Counted from the stretch's first letter, positions 46,497 through 56,471 are shown. The stretch: DNA of 64,000 bases from Confluentibacter sediminis (GCF_003258355.1 NZ_QKPO01000015.1:62001-126000); one strand, 5' to 3'. Numbers and translations are program-made. The notes: generated by a model from the letters alone, not told the origin.

Positions 46497-48044
46497 TTAA
46501 TAACCAGGATTTTGATCATCATCTGTTATGGCATCATTATTTGAAATCTCTCTTTGAGGAATTGGCCATAACTCATGTATTCCAGTTTTGAAACCTTGTC
46601 CTGACAATTCCGTTCCAGCCATATCCCATCTCAATAAATCGTTAAAACGTGATTGTTCACCAGCAAACTCTACACGTCTTTCATGCACTAAGGCATTAAA
46701 AACGTTCTCTGGAGACTGTCCTAATGGCAACTCTGGTAACATCACGCTTGGTCTTTGTCTCACTTCGTTGATATAACCAATAGCAGCATCTTGATCCCCT
46801 CCAGGTCTTTTGTTCTCACATTCAGCCATCATAAGCAAAACATCTGCATATCTTATATATTTAAAATTGATACTAGAATTAGTGTTTTCGTTCAAACGTT
46901 TATAATAGTTTTGATACTTTCTCCAAGCAGATTGACGTGCCAACGAAATATAAATTTCTGTAGCAGGAACAGTTGCTGGAGGTACTCCTGTTCGAATTGT
47001 ACGTTGTGCTGGATCCCCTTCGAATATATCCCCATCTGTATAAAAGGTATCATCATACCTAGAGTCTCCTGGTTCATATTCAGCAAGTAAATCATCATCT
47101 GGATACGTGTTGAACCAATCGTTCCATCCATACTCCTGTCCCCTTAAAGTAGATTCGTTTTGCCCTGCTCCAGAAACACTACTGTTCCATAAAGCGGATG
47201 TTCCTAAAGCTGTATCAAATTCAATCTCAAAAATAGATTCTACACCATGCTCAGTCTCATCCTTAAAATTGTCGAAATAATTTGGTTCCAGAGCATATTT
47301 CCCATATATTTTATTAAACTCTGCCAAAGCCAAGTCATATTGTTTTAAAGTTAAATACACTTTACCTAATAGCGCAGTAGCAGCTTCTTTATTTGCTCTT
47401 CCTAATTCATATTCCTCTTGGTCCTTACTATATAGTCCAGGTACTGCTGCTTGAAGATCCGAAATAATCAAATTATAAATATCTTCCTTTGGAGATATAG
47501 GAAACCCTTCAGGAGTTTTGGGGATTTCAGTAATTAATGGTACATCTCCAAACCTAATAACTAAAAGATAATAATAAAGAGCTCTTAAAAATCTAGCCTC
47601 TCCTAAATATTCTGCCTTTTTAACATCACTCAACAAATCGACATTTATACTATTTATTTTGTCTTCATTAACTATAACAAAATTGGCCTTGTTAATGCCT
47701 CTAAAGCAACTTTCCCAATAATCTGATATATTTCCATGGCTTGAATCAAACGAAAAATTTCTATATTGAACTTTGTCTGCTTCTAATTGGGGATTTCCCG
47801 CAGCGTCCCCACCCATCAAATCCATTTGGAAGAAATAAGCCCTAACGAACAAACCAATTGTTTGAAAATTAGAATATATCGCGTTTACAGCTGATTGTAC
47901 TTGAGGTTCTGTACTGTAAAAATTATCTGGCGATAATTTTCCTGGATCGGCCAGCTCTAGATCCTTTTCACTACATGCACTGACTATAACTAATATGGTA
48001 CAAAGTGAGAAAAACGAAAGAATAATTTTATTTGTTGTTTTCAT
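46497..48044 (-). CDS. susD: SusD/RagB-family glycan-binding lipoprotein
   Basis: 515 residues. The signal ends in IVSAC (Cys24), followed by SEKDLELADPGKLSPDNFYS as in SusD proteins. TPR-like helices (YLGEARFLRALYYYLLVIRFGDVPLI) and the C-terminal ERRVEFAGEQSRFNDLLRW and HELWPIPQREI blocks are typical. It caps the SusC channel at the outer surface and binds oligosaccharides, here probably xylo-oligosaccharides. It lies 10 bp after susC. Confidence 0.95.
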   Translation of the reverse strand: MKTTNKIILSFFSLCTILVIVSACSEKDLELADPGKLSPDNFYSTEPQVQSAVNAIYSNFQTIGLFVRAYFFQMDLMGGDAAGNPQLEADKVQYRNFSFDSSHGNISDYWESCFRGINKANFVIVNEDKINSINVDLLSDVKKAEYLGEARFLRALYYYLLVIRFGDVPLITEIPKTPEGFPISPKEDIYNLIISDLQAAVPGLYSKDQEEYELGRANKEAATALLGKVYLTLKQYDLALAEFNKIYGKYALEPNYFDNFKDETEHGVESIFEIEFDTALGTSALWNSSVSGAGQNESTLRGQEYGWNDWFNTYPDDDLLAEYEPGDSRYDDTFYTDGDIFEGDPAQRTIRTGVPPATVPATEIYISLARQSAWRKYQNYYKRLNENTNSSINFKYIRYADVLLMMAECENKRPGGDQDAAIGYINEVRQRPSVMLPELPLGQSPENVFNALVHERRVEFAGEQSRFNDLLRWDMAGTELSGQGFKTGIHELWPIPQREISNNDAITDDDQNPGY

Positions 48045-48054
48045 ATTTTTTTTT

Positions 48055-51000
48055 TTAGAATGTAACTTGTAAGCCTACTAAATACGTTTTAGGCTGGGGA
48101 AATGCACCTCTATCAATACCAGAATCAAATAGACTTCCATCTGGACCTACATTAGCTATTTCTGGATCTAAACCAGAATAATTCGTTATTGTTATTAAGT
48201 TTTGAGCACTGAAATATATTCTGCATTTTGAAAAATAATCTTGACCAAAAGCGTTTTTAGGTAATGTATAGCCAATAGCTAAGTTTTTAAGTCTGGCAAA
48301 AGATCCATCTTCTAAATAACGATCTGACATTCTAACATTAAAAGGCGCTCCACTAGTTGCACTACCACCTATTCCAGCCCTAGGAATTGTATTAGAAGGG
48401 TTTGTTGGCGTCCATCTATCCAATACACCAACACCTGAATTAAACAACCTTGGCATCCCTTGCAAATCGTATATATTAGTATTTACAAGATCTCTGCCCT
48501 GTACACCATTAATAAAAATATTAAAATCCCAATTTTTATATGAAGCTTCAAAATTCACGCCATAAGTAAAATCTGGTGTGGAATTTCCTAAATTGGTTTT
48601 ATCGGCTTCTGTAATGTTTCCATCCCCATTTAAATCTAAGTATCTAACATCACCTGGCAGCGGACGATATGATATATTAGCTGCAGGAGCAGTAAATACC
48701 GCATCAACTTCAGCTGTAGTTTGATATATACCATCGCTCACCAATCCATAATAATAGAAAAGAGGTTCTCCTACTTGAATTCTTGTAATTTGATCATTCT
48801 CAAACCCCCCGCCTTGTAAGAACTCTGCAGTTCCTGTAGATTTTGCAATATTCTTACTCGTTCCTACATTTAAGTTTGCAGACCACTTAAAATCTCCCTC
48901 ATAATCATTATATCCCAAGTTTATTTCAAAACCTTTAGTTTCAACAGAACCTACATTTTTAACTTGTGAACCAGCGTGTACTCCAAGTGATGGAGTAATA
49001 GGTACCCTTACTAATAAATCATCACTTGTATTGATGTAATATTCTAAAGCTGCTGTAAGTTTCTCATTAAAAAGACCTACATCCAATCCTATATTTAATT
49101 GTTTTGTTTGCTCCCATTTTAAAGCTGCATTTGGTAATGCATCAGGTGTGGTACCAGAACCATTACCATTTCCAAAAGGATAATTAAAATCACTGGTAAG
49201 CAATGCTGCATAAGAATAATTAGCTATTTTATCGTTACCTGACACCCCATAACTACCTCTAACTTTTAAGGTACTAAAATCAGAATTTTCCATAAATGCT
49301 TCTCTAGCAATATTCCAACCTAAAGACGCAGAATAGAACGTACCCCAACGATTATTCGCACCGAATCTGGATGACGCATCACGTCTAATCGATGCTGATG
49401 CTATATATTTGTTATCATAATTGTAATTTAACCTTGCTAAATAACCCAACCTATTATATTCATTATTAGAACTAGTTGCGCTTATTTGTTTATCAGAAGA
49501 CTGAATGTTATCTATCTCATTAGAAACTGGATTTTGACTACTACCATTCAAATTATTAAATTTATTTTCAAATTTCTCCGCTAATAACAATAATTCAAAA
49601 TTATGCATATCAGCTATAGTTTTGTTGTACGTTAAGCTATTTGTAAAAATTAGGGTTTGGCCAAAAGAAGAACTTTTATTGATTGAGGCAAAATCCTGTT
49701 TATTTTTATCACCATCCGAGTAAGATGGAGTAAAGGTAGAATTATTGGTACTAAAATAATCCAAACCGACTTGTGTTTTGAATTTCAAACCTTCAATAAA
49801 TTCATATTCAGCAAACACATTACCTACCAAGGCAAATGATCTGTTATTTCTTGTAGAAATCTCCATTATTCTAACAGGGTTCTCCGCATCATTTCCACCA
49901 TCATCATTATTCGGACCTTGATAACCACCAATATTATCTGGATTGTAAACCGGTAAATAAGGAGCCATTTTTATGGCATGTTCTAGTAAAGAACGTCCTC
50001 CAGAGTTAGCTTCTGGTTTTGTTTTATTGAAGTTGACAGACATTGTCTGACCTATTTTTAACTTTCCTAAATCGAAATCACTATTTGCTCTAAAAGAAAA
50101 TTTTTCAAAACCAGTTTCTATAATGATTCCTTCTTTTTCTGAATATCCTCCAGAAAACCTGAATGTACTTTTCTCTCCACCACCTGAGACTGCCATATCA
50201 TAGTTTTGAATAAAACCCGTTTGATAGATTTCATCTTGCCAATCGGTTACAATACCTGATTGAGACAAAGGAGATGTTATAGTAACACCATAAGCCTCTT
50301 GTGCGTATTGAAGGTATTGTTGTGTATTTAATAGGTCATATCTTTTGTTTTGAGTTTGGAATCCTGTAAATACATTCAATGACAATTCTGTTTGTCCTTT
50401 TTTACCTTTTTTGGTTGTCACTACGACAACACCATTGGAACCTTGAGCACCATACACTGCTGTTGTGGAAGCATCCTTTAATATATTTATAGATTCTATG
50501 TCGTTTTGGCTGATTCCAGAAAGATTTCCTACTATCACACCATCTACAACATATAAAGGAGCATTATTTCCAAAAGTACCCAATCCTCTTATATTAACTT
50601 GAGGTTCAGTACCTGGGCCACCAGTATTAATTACCAGCACCCCCGCTGCACGACCTTGAAGAGCCTCAACAGCATTAGCAACAGGTACAGCAGCAATCTC
50701 TTCTGTTTTCACATTAGAAATAGCACCTGTTACGGTTGCTCTACTTTGAGTCCCATAACCTACAACAACCACCTCATCTAGCGCCTGTAGGTCTTCTACC
50801 AAAGTAACATCAATAGTTGTTTTTCCGTTTACAGGAATTCTCTGGGTAACAAACCCAACATAACTGATTACAAGGGTTGCATTAGAGGCCACATTTGACA
50901 ATGTGTATCTACCATCAAAATCGGTAGCAGCACCATTAGAAGTTCCGTCAACAATGACAGATACACCAGGTAATGGTCCGTTTTGATCAGACACAGTACC

Positions 51001-51105
51001 AGAAACTCTGGTTTGGGCATTCATACCTGTACAAAACATAAACACAAGCAATAGGAATCCTAAATACTTAATGCCTTCTTTTTTAAAAAATAAAAATTTT
51101 GTCAT
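48055..51105 (-). CDS. susC: SusC/RagA-family TonB-dependent outer-membrane transporter
   Basis: 1016 residues. Signal peptide (ending GMNAQ), carboxypeptidase-like regulatory domain (VSGTVSDQNGPLPGVSVIV, then DFDGRYTLS), TonB box region LDEVVVVGYG, plug domain (VEALQGRAAGVLV, TKKGKKGQTE) and a 22-strand barrel ending in a terminal Phe (LVGLQVTF). It imports oligosaccharides using TonB energy. No N-terminal STN/FecR-type extension, so regulation is not through an anti-sigma factor. First gene of the operon with susD and the FG-GAP lipoprotein. Confidence 0.95.
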   Translation of the reverse strand: MTKFLFFKKEGIKYLGFLLLVFMFCTGMNAQTRVSGTVSDQNGPLPGVSVIVDGTSNGAATDFDGRYTLSNVASNATLVISYVGFVTQRIPVNGKTTIDVTLVEDLQALDEVVVVGYGTQSRATVTGAISNVKTEEIAAVPVANAVEALQGRAAGVLVINTGGPGTEPQVNIRGLGTFGNNAPLYVVDGVIVGNLSGISQNDIESINILKDASTTAVYGAQGSNGVVVVTTKKGKKGQTELSLNVFTGFQTQNKRYDLLNTQQYLQYAQEAYGVTITSPLSQSGIVTDWQDEIYQTGFIQNYDMAVSGGGEKSTFRFSGGYSEKEGIIIETGFEKFSFRANSDFDLGKLKIGQTMSVNFNKTKPEANSGGRSLLEHAIKMAPYLPVYNPDNIGGYQGPNNDDGGNDAENPVRIMEISTRNNRSFALVGNVFAEYEFIEGLKFKTQVGLDYFSTNNSTFTPSYSDGDKNKQDFASINKSSSFGQTLIFTNSLTYNKTIADMHNFELLLLAEKFENKFNNLNGSSQNPVSNEIDNIQSSDKQISATSSNNEYNRLGYLARLNYNYDNKYIASASIRRDASSRFGANNRWGTFYSASLGWNIAREAFMENSDFSTLKVRGSYGVSGNDKIANYSYAALLTSDFNYPFGNGNGSGTTPDALPNAALKWEQTKQLNIGLDVGLFNEKLTAALEYYINTSDDLLVRVPITPSLGVHAGSQVKNVGSVETKGFEINLGYNDYEGDFKWSANLNVGTSKNIAKSTGTAEFLQGGGFENDQITRIQVGEPLFYYYGLVSDGIYQTTAEVDAVFTAPAANISYRPLPGDVRYLDLNGDGNITEADKTNLGNSTPDFTYGVNFEASYKNWDFNIFINGVQGRDLVNTNIYDLQGMPRLFNSGVGVLDRWTPTNPSNTIPRAGIGGSATSGAPFNVRMSDRYLEDGSFARLKNLAIGYTLPKNAFGQDYFSKCRIYFSAQNLITITNYSGLDPEIANVGPDGSLFDSGIDRGAFPQPKTYLVGLQVTF

Positions 51106-51184
51106 AAAATTTAGTTTAGTTTAGTTTTAGTATTAATTGGAATTAACACTTAATTGTTAAATACAAACATGCTCTATTTTAACC

Positions 51185-51196
51185 AAAACATGTTTT
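51185..51196. promoter_or_regulatory. Palindrome AAAACATGTTTT at the susC transcription start
   Basis: Perfect 12-bp palindrome placed where transcription from the adjacent -7 element would begin. A half copy (AAACATG) lies about 20 bp further into the leader. It is a possible operator; AT-rich palindromes also arise by chance. Confidence 0.35.
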
Positions 51197-51203
51197 ATTT
51201 TGT

Positions 51204-51230
51204 CAAATATAGAAAATTTTTCAAACCAAA
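51204..51230 (-). promoter_or_regulatory. Candidate promoter of the susC operon
   Basis: Perfect TATATTTG on the minus strand (51204-51211) about 100 bp before susC. TTTG lies 15 bp upstream of it (51227-51230) and GTTG at 19 bp (51231-51234). The rest of the 51106-51426 gap shows only AT-rich DNA. Confidence 0.45.
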
Positions 51231-51426
51231 CAACCGATTGCGCTAAATTTTCAGATTTTTATTACTTACTCTAGGTTAAATTTTCAATCAGTTAACATCA
51301 GAATAAGGACACACTATTTTGATAAGTTTAATAATGGTTTGATGTTTTTGAAAAATTGTGGAGTCTTTGTGTTTTTTCGAATATGAAATTACTTTTACAA
51401 ATGGACATTAAAAAGAAAAATAGTAA

Positions 51427-52662
51427 TTATACCCCTAAGTATTTAAGTATTTCTTTTACTGCACCCTTGTTTCTTTTAATATAATCTGAATTATTACGTC
51501 CAGAATATAGTCGCTTTTTTGAATTTTGAATTAATTCCTTTAAAATGGAATTCAATTCTTTTTGATTCGAAATTGAAAACATGCCCTTTAAAGAAATCAT
51601 CTCTTTCGCTTCGGGAAATTTAGAAAAGTTATTACCTATTATAATAGGTATCCCAAAAACCGCTGGTTCTAATGTATTATGCAATCCAGTAGTGCCTACT
51701 GCGCCACCAACATAAGCAATGTCAGCATAGCTATAAATTTTGGAAAGTATTCCGATGGTATCTACTATTAAAATTTGAGTATCCTGAAGTTTTTTGTTAT
51801 CCTTATTAGAAAACAAAACACTTTCCACTAACAACTTTTCTTGGATATTTTTTATTTGTCCTGATTTAATGTTATGTGGTGCCATTATAAATTTCACATC
51901 TTTGGATGCTTCAGAATTTATAAACTCAATAAGCAATGCTTCGTCTTCGGGCCAAGTACTACCCGCAACTACGCATAATTTATCTTGTTTAAAGATTTCA
52001 ATAAAATCTAAATAATTATCTTGGTGTAATTGACTAGATACCCTATCAAAACGAGTGTCTCCAGAAACTGTTACATGATTATAATGTATAGAATTAAGTA
52101 ACTTTTTAGATTTTTCATTCTGAGTGAAAATATGCTCGAAAGCAAACAAAGCGTCTCTTAAAGATTTTCCATAAAATTTAAAAAAAGATTGGTCGCCTCT
52201 AAAACTAGCTGAAATAAGAATCGCTCTTAGTTTCTTTTTTTTTAATTCATTTAAAAAATTTGGCCAAATATCATATTTTACAAAAACTGTCAATTCTGGA
52301 TTAACTATATCTAAAAACAGCTTTGCATTATTCTTTGTATCTAATGGTAAATAAACAACAATATCCGCAATGGGTGAGTTTTTTCTAATTTCATAACCAG
52401 ATGGGGAAAAAAAACTTAAAACAATTTTATGATTTCTAAAATGAGCTCTTAATACTTCAAATACGGGAAGGCCTTGTTCATATTCTCCTAAGGATGCACA
52501 GTGAAACCAAAGTGTTTTATCTTTATAAGTTAAATTGTTTTTTAAAATAGTGAAAGTCTCGGATCTACCTTTGTCTCCCAATTCAATTTTCTTATTAAAC
52601 AAGGAAGCGCATTTTAATCCAAAATGTGCAAGATGAACTCCAATATTATATATAAAACCCAA
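51427..52662 (-). CDS. kdtA: 3-deoxy-D-manno-octulosonic acid (Kdo) transferase
   Basis: 411 residues, GT30 family. It adds Kdo from CMP-Kdo to lipid A in lipopolysaccharide synthesis at the inner face of the inner membrane. An N-terminal hydrophobic stretch (residues 1-20) anchors it. Motifs include WFHCASLGEYEQGLPV near 50, LISASFRGDQS, VSGDTRFDR, VVAGSTWPEDE, and the CMP-Kdo binding AYVGGAVGTTGLHNTLEPAVFG near 315-335. Divergent from the aminotransferase-galE pair, which also makes surface sugars. Confidence 0.94.
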   Translation of the reverse strand: MGFIYNIGVHLAHFGLKCASLFNKKIELGDKGRSETFTILKNNLTYKDKTLWFHCASLGEYEQGLPVFEVLRAHFRNHKIVLSFFSPSGYEIRKNSPIADIVVYLPLDTKNNAKLFLDIVNPELTVFVKYDIWPNFLNELKKKKLRAILISASFRGDQSFFKFYGKSLRDALFAFEHIFTQNEKSKKLLNSIHYNHVTVSGDTRFDRVSSQLHQDNYLDFIEIFKQDKLCVVAGSTWPEDEALLIEFINSEASKDVKFIMAPHNIKSGQIKNIQEKLLVESVLFSNKDNKKLQDTQILIVDTIGILSKIYSYADIAYVGGAVGTTGLHNTLEPAVFGIPIIIGNNFSKFPEAKEMISLKGMFSISNQKELNSILKELIQNSKKRLYSGRNNSDYIKRNKGAVKEILKYLGV

Positions 52663-52806
52663 TTCTTTTTTCTTTGATGCTAAATTACATTTCTTTGAAA
52701 TAAATTAACCAATTACGTAAATGAATTTTGTAATTTTGTATGTCTCCAAATCAAACTCAGGAGTTGTTAAAATTGACCACACATACATGGTCTGTAATTT
52801 TTTTAG

Positions 52807-53961
52807 ATGAATAAAATTCAAATGGTTGACCTTAAAGGTCAATATACCCAAATTAAAGATGTCATTAATGCTTCAATCCAAGAAGTTATGGAAACTACCG
52901 CATTCATTAACGGTCCAAAAGTTCAGGAATTTCAAAAAAATTTAGAAGCATATTTAGGTGTTAAACATGTAATTCCTTGCGCTAATGGAACGGATGCGTT
53001 GCAGATTGCCATGATGGGATTAGGATTAAAACCTGGCGATGAAGTTATTACAGCAGATTTTACCTTTGCTGCAACTGTTGAGGTTATTGCTTTACTACAG
53101 CTTACACCTGTTTTAGTTGATGTTAATGAAGATGATTTCAATATTAACATTGAAGCTATTAAAAAAGCCATTACGCCCAAAACAAAAGCTATTGTGCCAG
53201 TGCACTTGTTTGGTCAATGCGCCAATATGGAAGCTGTTATGGAAATTGCAAAAGCTCATAATTTATATGTTATTGAAGATAATGCACAAGCCATTGGGGC
53301 AAACTACACTTATAAAAATGGCAAAAAAGTAAAAGCTGGAACTATAGGAGATGTTGGAGCCACTTCGTTTTTCCCTTCAAAAAATTTAGGTTGCTATGGT
53401 GATGGCGGTGCTATATTTACAAATGACGATGATTTAGCCCATACCCTTAGAGGCATCGTAAATCATGGTATGTATGAACGTTATCATCATGACGTCGTTG
53501 GGGTAAACTCTCGTTTAGATAGTATACAGGCTGCTGTTTTAGATGCTAAATTACCACATTTAGACACTTATAATAAAGCTAGACAAAATGCTGCTAAAAA
53601 ATACAATTTAGCCTTTAAAGATGTTAAAAATATCAAGACTCCTAAAACTGTTAGGAATTGTGATGACATATGTGATATTTGCGATTGCCATGTATTTCAC
53701 CAATATACATTGCAACTTAAAGGTATAGATAGGGATGCTTTAGTAAAGCATTTAGGTGAAAAATCAATTCCTTGCGGAGTCTATTACCCTATACCACTTC
53801 ATAAACAAAAAGCCTATTCAGATGAGCGTTATAATGAAGAAGATTTTGCCGTAACAAATAAATTGGCTAAAGAAGTTATTTCATTGCCAATGCATACTGA
53901 ATTGGATAATGAACAAATCGATTATATTACCTCAACTATTATAAATTTTATAAATGGATAA
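52807..53961 (+). CDS. DegT/DnrJ/EryC1/StrS-family sugar aminotransferase
   Basis: 384 residues, PLP-dependent. It transaminates a nucleotide-linked keto sugar, producing an amino sugar for surface polysaccharide. PLP contacts are ANGTDALQIA near residue 60, EDNAQAIGA near 158 and the Schiff-base Lys192 in FFPSKNLGCYGDGGA. Residues about 283-296 carry an unusual C-x3-C-x2-C-x-C cluster (RNCDDICDICDCHVFHQY) just before the conserved HVFHQYTL. It overlaps galE by 8 bp, so the two are co-translated. A TAATTTTG element lies 69 bp upstream. Confidence 0.92.
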   Translation: MNKIQMVDLKGQYTQIKDVINASIQEVMETTAFINGPKVQEFQKNLEAYLGVKHVIPCANGTDALQIAMMGLGLKPGDEVITADFTFAATVEVIALLQLTPVLVDVNEDDFNINIEAIKKAITPKTKAIVPVHLFGQCANMEAVMEIAKAHNLYVIEDNAQAIGANYTYKNGKKVKAGTIGDVGATSFFPSKNLGCYGDGGAIFTNDDDLAHTLRGIVNHGMYERYHHDVVGVNSRLDSIQAAVLDAKLPHLDTYNKARQNAAKKYNLAFKDVKNIKTPKTVRNCDDICDICDCHVFHQYTLQLKGIDRDALVKHLGEKSIPCGVYYPIPLHKQKAYSDERYNEEDFAVTNKLAKEVISLPMHTELDNEQIDYITSTIINFING

Positions 53962-55003
53962 AATATTAGTAACTGGTGGATTGGGCTTTATTGGTTCTCA
54001 TACAGTGGTAGAATTACAAAATGAGGGCTATGAAGTGGTTATTATTGATAATCTATCAAATGCTTCCATAGATGTTCTAGATGGTATTACGTCTATAACG
54101 GGCAAAGCCCCTATTTTCGAAAAATTAGATTTAAAAGATAAAGAAAGTGTCGAGGCTTTTTTCAAAAAACATAACGATTTGAAAGGAGTTATTCATTTCG
54201 CTGCTAGTAAGGCTGTTGGTGAAAGTGTAAAGGAACCATTAATGTATTATGAAAATAATATAGGTACGCTGGTTTACATTCTAAAAGAATTAAAGAAATT
54301 GCCTTCTGGAAATTTTATATTTAGCTCCTCTTGTACAGTGTATGGCCAAGCAGATGAATTACCAATCACTGAAAATGCTCCTGTAAAATTAGCGGAATCT
54401 CCTTATGGAAACACCAAACAAATTGGCGAAGAAATCATCAAGGATACTTGCAAAGTAACCCCAAATTTAAAAGCTATAGCTTTACGATATTTTAATCCAA
54501 TAGGAGCACATGACTCAGCTAAAATTGGTGAATTACCCATTGGAGTTCCCCAAAATTTAGTACCTTTTATTACACAAACCGCCATAGGAATTCGAGAACA
54601 GCTCTCTGTGTTTGGTGATGATTACCCGACATCAGATGGTACTTGTGTTAGAGATTACATTCATGTAGTAGATTTAGCTAAAGCTCACGTTATTGCTTTG
54701 CAACGTTTACTTAACAACAAAAACAAAGATAATTATGAAACCTTTAACCTAGGAACTGGAACAGGAAGTTCTGTATTGGAAGTCATCCATTCATTTGAAA
54801 AGGTTTCTGGTGAAAAACTAAACTATAAAATCGTTGATAGACGTGAAGGCGATGTTGTTTCGGCTTATGCAGATACCACAAAAGCTAATAATGAATTGGG
54901 GTGGAAATCTCAATTAACTTTAGATGACGCCATGAGTTCCGCATGGAAATGGGAAAAAAGGTTAGGGGTAAATAACCCTCTGATGTCTAAAAAAGGCGGT
55001 TAA
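53954..55003 (+). CDS. galE: UDP-glucose 4-epimerase
   Basis: 349 residues, extended SDR family. NAD is bound by VTGGLGFIGSH; the catalytic Ser (FSSSCTVYG) and the Tyr/Lys pair in SPYGNTKQ are present, as is VFGDDYPTSDGTCVRDYIHV in the sugar-binding part. It interconverts UDP-glucose and UDP-galactose, or their N-acetyl forms, for surface sugars or galactose use. It overlaps the aminotransferase by 8 bp, and its stop codon lies in the loop of the terminator. Confidence 0.94.
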   Translation: MDKILVTGGLGFIGSHTVVELQNEGYEVVIIDNLSNASIDVLDGITSITGKAPIFEKLDLKDKESVEAFFKKHNDLKGVIHFAASKAVGESVKEPLMYYENNIGTLVYILKELKKLPSGNFIFSSSCTVYGQADELPITENAPVKLAESPYGNTKQIGEEIIKDTCKVTPNLKAIALRYFNPIGAHDSAKIGELPIGVPQNLVPFITQTAIGIREQLSVFGDDYPTSDGTCVRDYIHVVDLAKAHVIALQRLLNNKNKDNYETFNLGTGTGSSVLEVIHSFEKVSGEKLNYKIVDRREGDVVSAYADTTKANNELGWKSQLTLDDAMSSAWKWEKRLGVNNPLMSKKGG

Positions 55004-55025
55004 TAAAATTTAGCCGCCTTTTTTT
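54989..55025. terminator. Bidirectional terminator between galE and lspA
   Basis: Stem AAGGCGGTTAA/TTAGCCGCCTT (one G-T pair) with A and T runs on either side. The arms span the galE stop codon; it serves the convergent lspA as well. Confidence 0.85.
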
Positions 55026-55026
55026 A

Positions 55027-55542
55027 TTATTCTGCTATTCTCTTCTTCTTTTTAAAACTTATCAGAACAAGTATAATCATTCCAGTAGTTACTGATAAGT
55101 CTGCCATATTAAAAATACCCGTTTTAAAAACGCCTCCTAAATCTATATAAAAAAAGTCAGTGACCGATCCATACATAATTCTGTCATAAACATTTGCAAT
55201 TCCTCCGCCAATAATACTAGCAAAAGCAAAAAGTGATACGTTATCTAACATTTTGTCTTTTAAAATATGGCGTAAAACAAAAGCCAAAACGATCATTGGT
55301 AAAATAAGTAAGAAGACGAGTCTAAGGGTCGGGTTTAAATCACTCCCCATACCTAAAAAAGCACCTGTGTTTTCAACATTCATCATAATGAAAGCATTAC
55401 CAATTAATGAAATGCGTTCTCCTGAACTTATCTCTGTCTGAGGTTGAATATTAGCTCTTACAAGCACTTTAGAAATTTGATCGATGGCAATGGTCAATAC
55501 AATTACTAATATGATATAAATGGAGCGTTTCGATAATTTCAT
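55027..55542 (-). CDS. lspA: Lipoprotein signal peptidase (signal peptidase II)
   Basis: 171 residues, four membrane helices. It removes signal peptides from lipid-modified prolipoproteins. The aspartic dyad is visible as Asp129 (SVTDFFYID) and Asp148 (FNMADLS), with NVENTGAFLG and GGGIANVYDRI as conserved blocks. It starts 12 bp after fabD. The many lipoproteins in this window (GH3, GH10, SusD, FG-GAP) are its likely substrates. Confidence 0.96.
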   Translation of the reverse strand: MKLSKRSIYIILVIVLTIAIDQISKVLVRANIQPQTEISSGERISLIGNAFIMMNVENTGAFLGMGSDLNPTLRLVFLLILPMIVLAFVLRHILKDKMLDNVSLFAFASIIGGGIANVYDRIMYGSVTDFFYIDLGGVFKTGIFNMADLSVTTGMIILVLISFKKKKRIAE

Positions 55543-55554
55543 TAGCCTATTTAA

Positions 55555-56439
55555 TTATATTAAAATTGCTGAAGTAGTTTCTGCATCTCTATAAATTTTT
55601 TTCACTAAACCTTGCAATACATTTCCCGGCCCTACCTCGGTAAATAGACTAGCTCCATCGGTAATCATTTGCTGTATAGACTGTGTCCAGCGCACTGGTG
55701 CTGTAAGTTGTAAAATTAAATTTGTCTTAATATCATTTTCATTAATCACAGCTTGAGCTGTAACATTTTGATAAATTGGACAGTTTGGTATATTAAACAC
55801 TGTATTTTCGATAGCTGCTGCCAATTCTTCTCTGGCAGGTTCCATTAAAGGGGAATGAAAAGCACCACCAACTGGCAATACCAAAGCACGTCTAGCTCCA
55901 GCTGCTTTTAAAGCTTCACATGCTCTATTTACGGCATCAATCTCACCTGAAATAACTAGTTGCCCAGGGCAATTATAATTTGCCGCAACAACAACACCTT
56001 CTGTTGAAGCACATATTCTTTCAACAATATCGTCTGCTAATCCTAAAACAGCAGCCATGGTACTTGGTTGAATTTCGCAAGCCTTTTGCATGGCTATGGC
56101 ACGTTGTGAGACCAACTTTAATCCATCTTCAAAATTTAAAGTATCATTGGCAACTAATGCTGAAAACTCTCCTAAGGAATGTCCTGCAACCATATCTGGT
56201 TTAAAGCTATCCCCTAAAGTTTTTGCAAGAATCACCGAATGTAAAAATATGGCGGGTTGTGTTACTTTGGTTTCTTTAAGGTCTTCAGCAGAACCTTCAA
56301 ACATAATATCTGTAATGTTAAAACCAAGAATATCATTCGCTTGTTCAAACATTTTTTTTGCTAAAGACGAATTCTTATAAAGTTCTAAACCCATTCCTGA
56401 AAATTGGGCTCCTTGACCTGGAAATATATATGCGTTCAT
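55555..56439 (-). CDS. fabD: Malonyl-CoA:ACP transacylase
   Basis: 294 residues. It loads malonyl groups from CoA onto acyl carrier protein for fatty acid synthesis. The N-terminal IFPGQGAQFSGMG, the active-site serine Ser88 in AGHSLGEFSAL and the catalytic His in GGAFHSPLME are present, with GPGNVLQGLVKKI near the end. It is 32 bp downstream of the acetyltransferase gene and 12 bp upstream of lspA, in one run of minus-strand genes. Confidence 0.95.
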   Translation of the reverse strand: MNAYIFPGQGAQFSGMGLELYKNSSLAKKMFEQANDILGFNITDIMFEGSAEDLKETKVTQPAIFLHSVILAKTLGDSFKPDMVAGHSLGEFSALVANDTLNFEDGLKLVSQRAIAMQKACEIQPSTMAAVLGLADDIVERICASTEGVVVAANYNCPGQLVISGEIDAVNRACEALKAAGARRALVLPVGGAFHSPLMEPAREELAAAIENTVFNIPNCPIYQNVTAQAVINENDIKTNLILQLTAPVRWTQSIQQMITDGASLFTEVGPGNVLQGLVKKIYRDAETTSAILI

Positions 56440-56471
56440 GTATTTTATTTTTTGTGGTGCAAAAATAGGAA

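Noticed and set aside
52770-52795. Small dyad GACCA/TGGTC before the aminotransferase gene
   Set aside because: Only 5 bp of stem, with no regulator nearby; likely chance.
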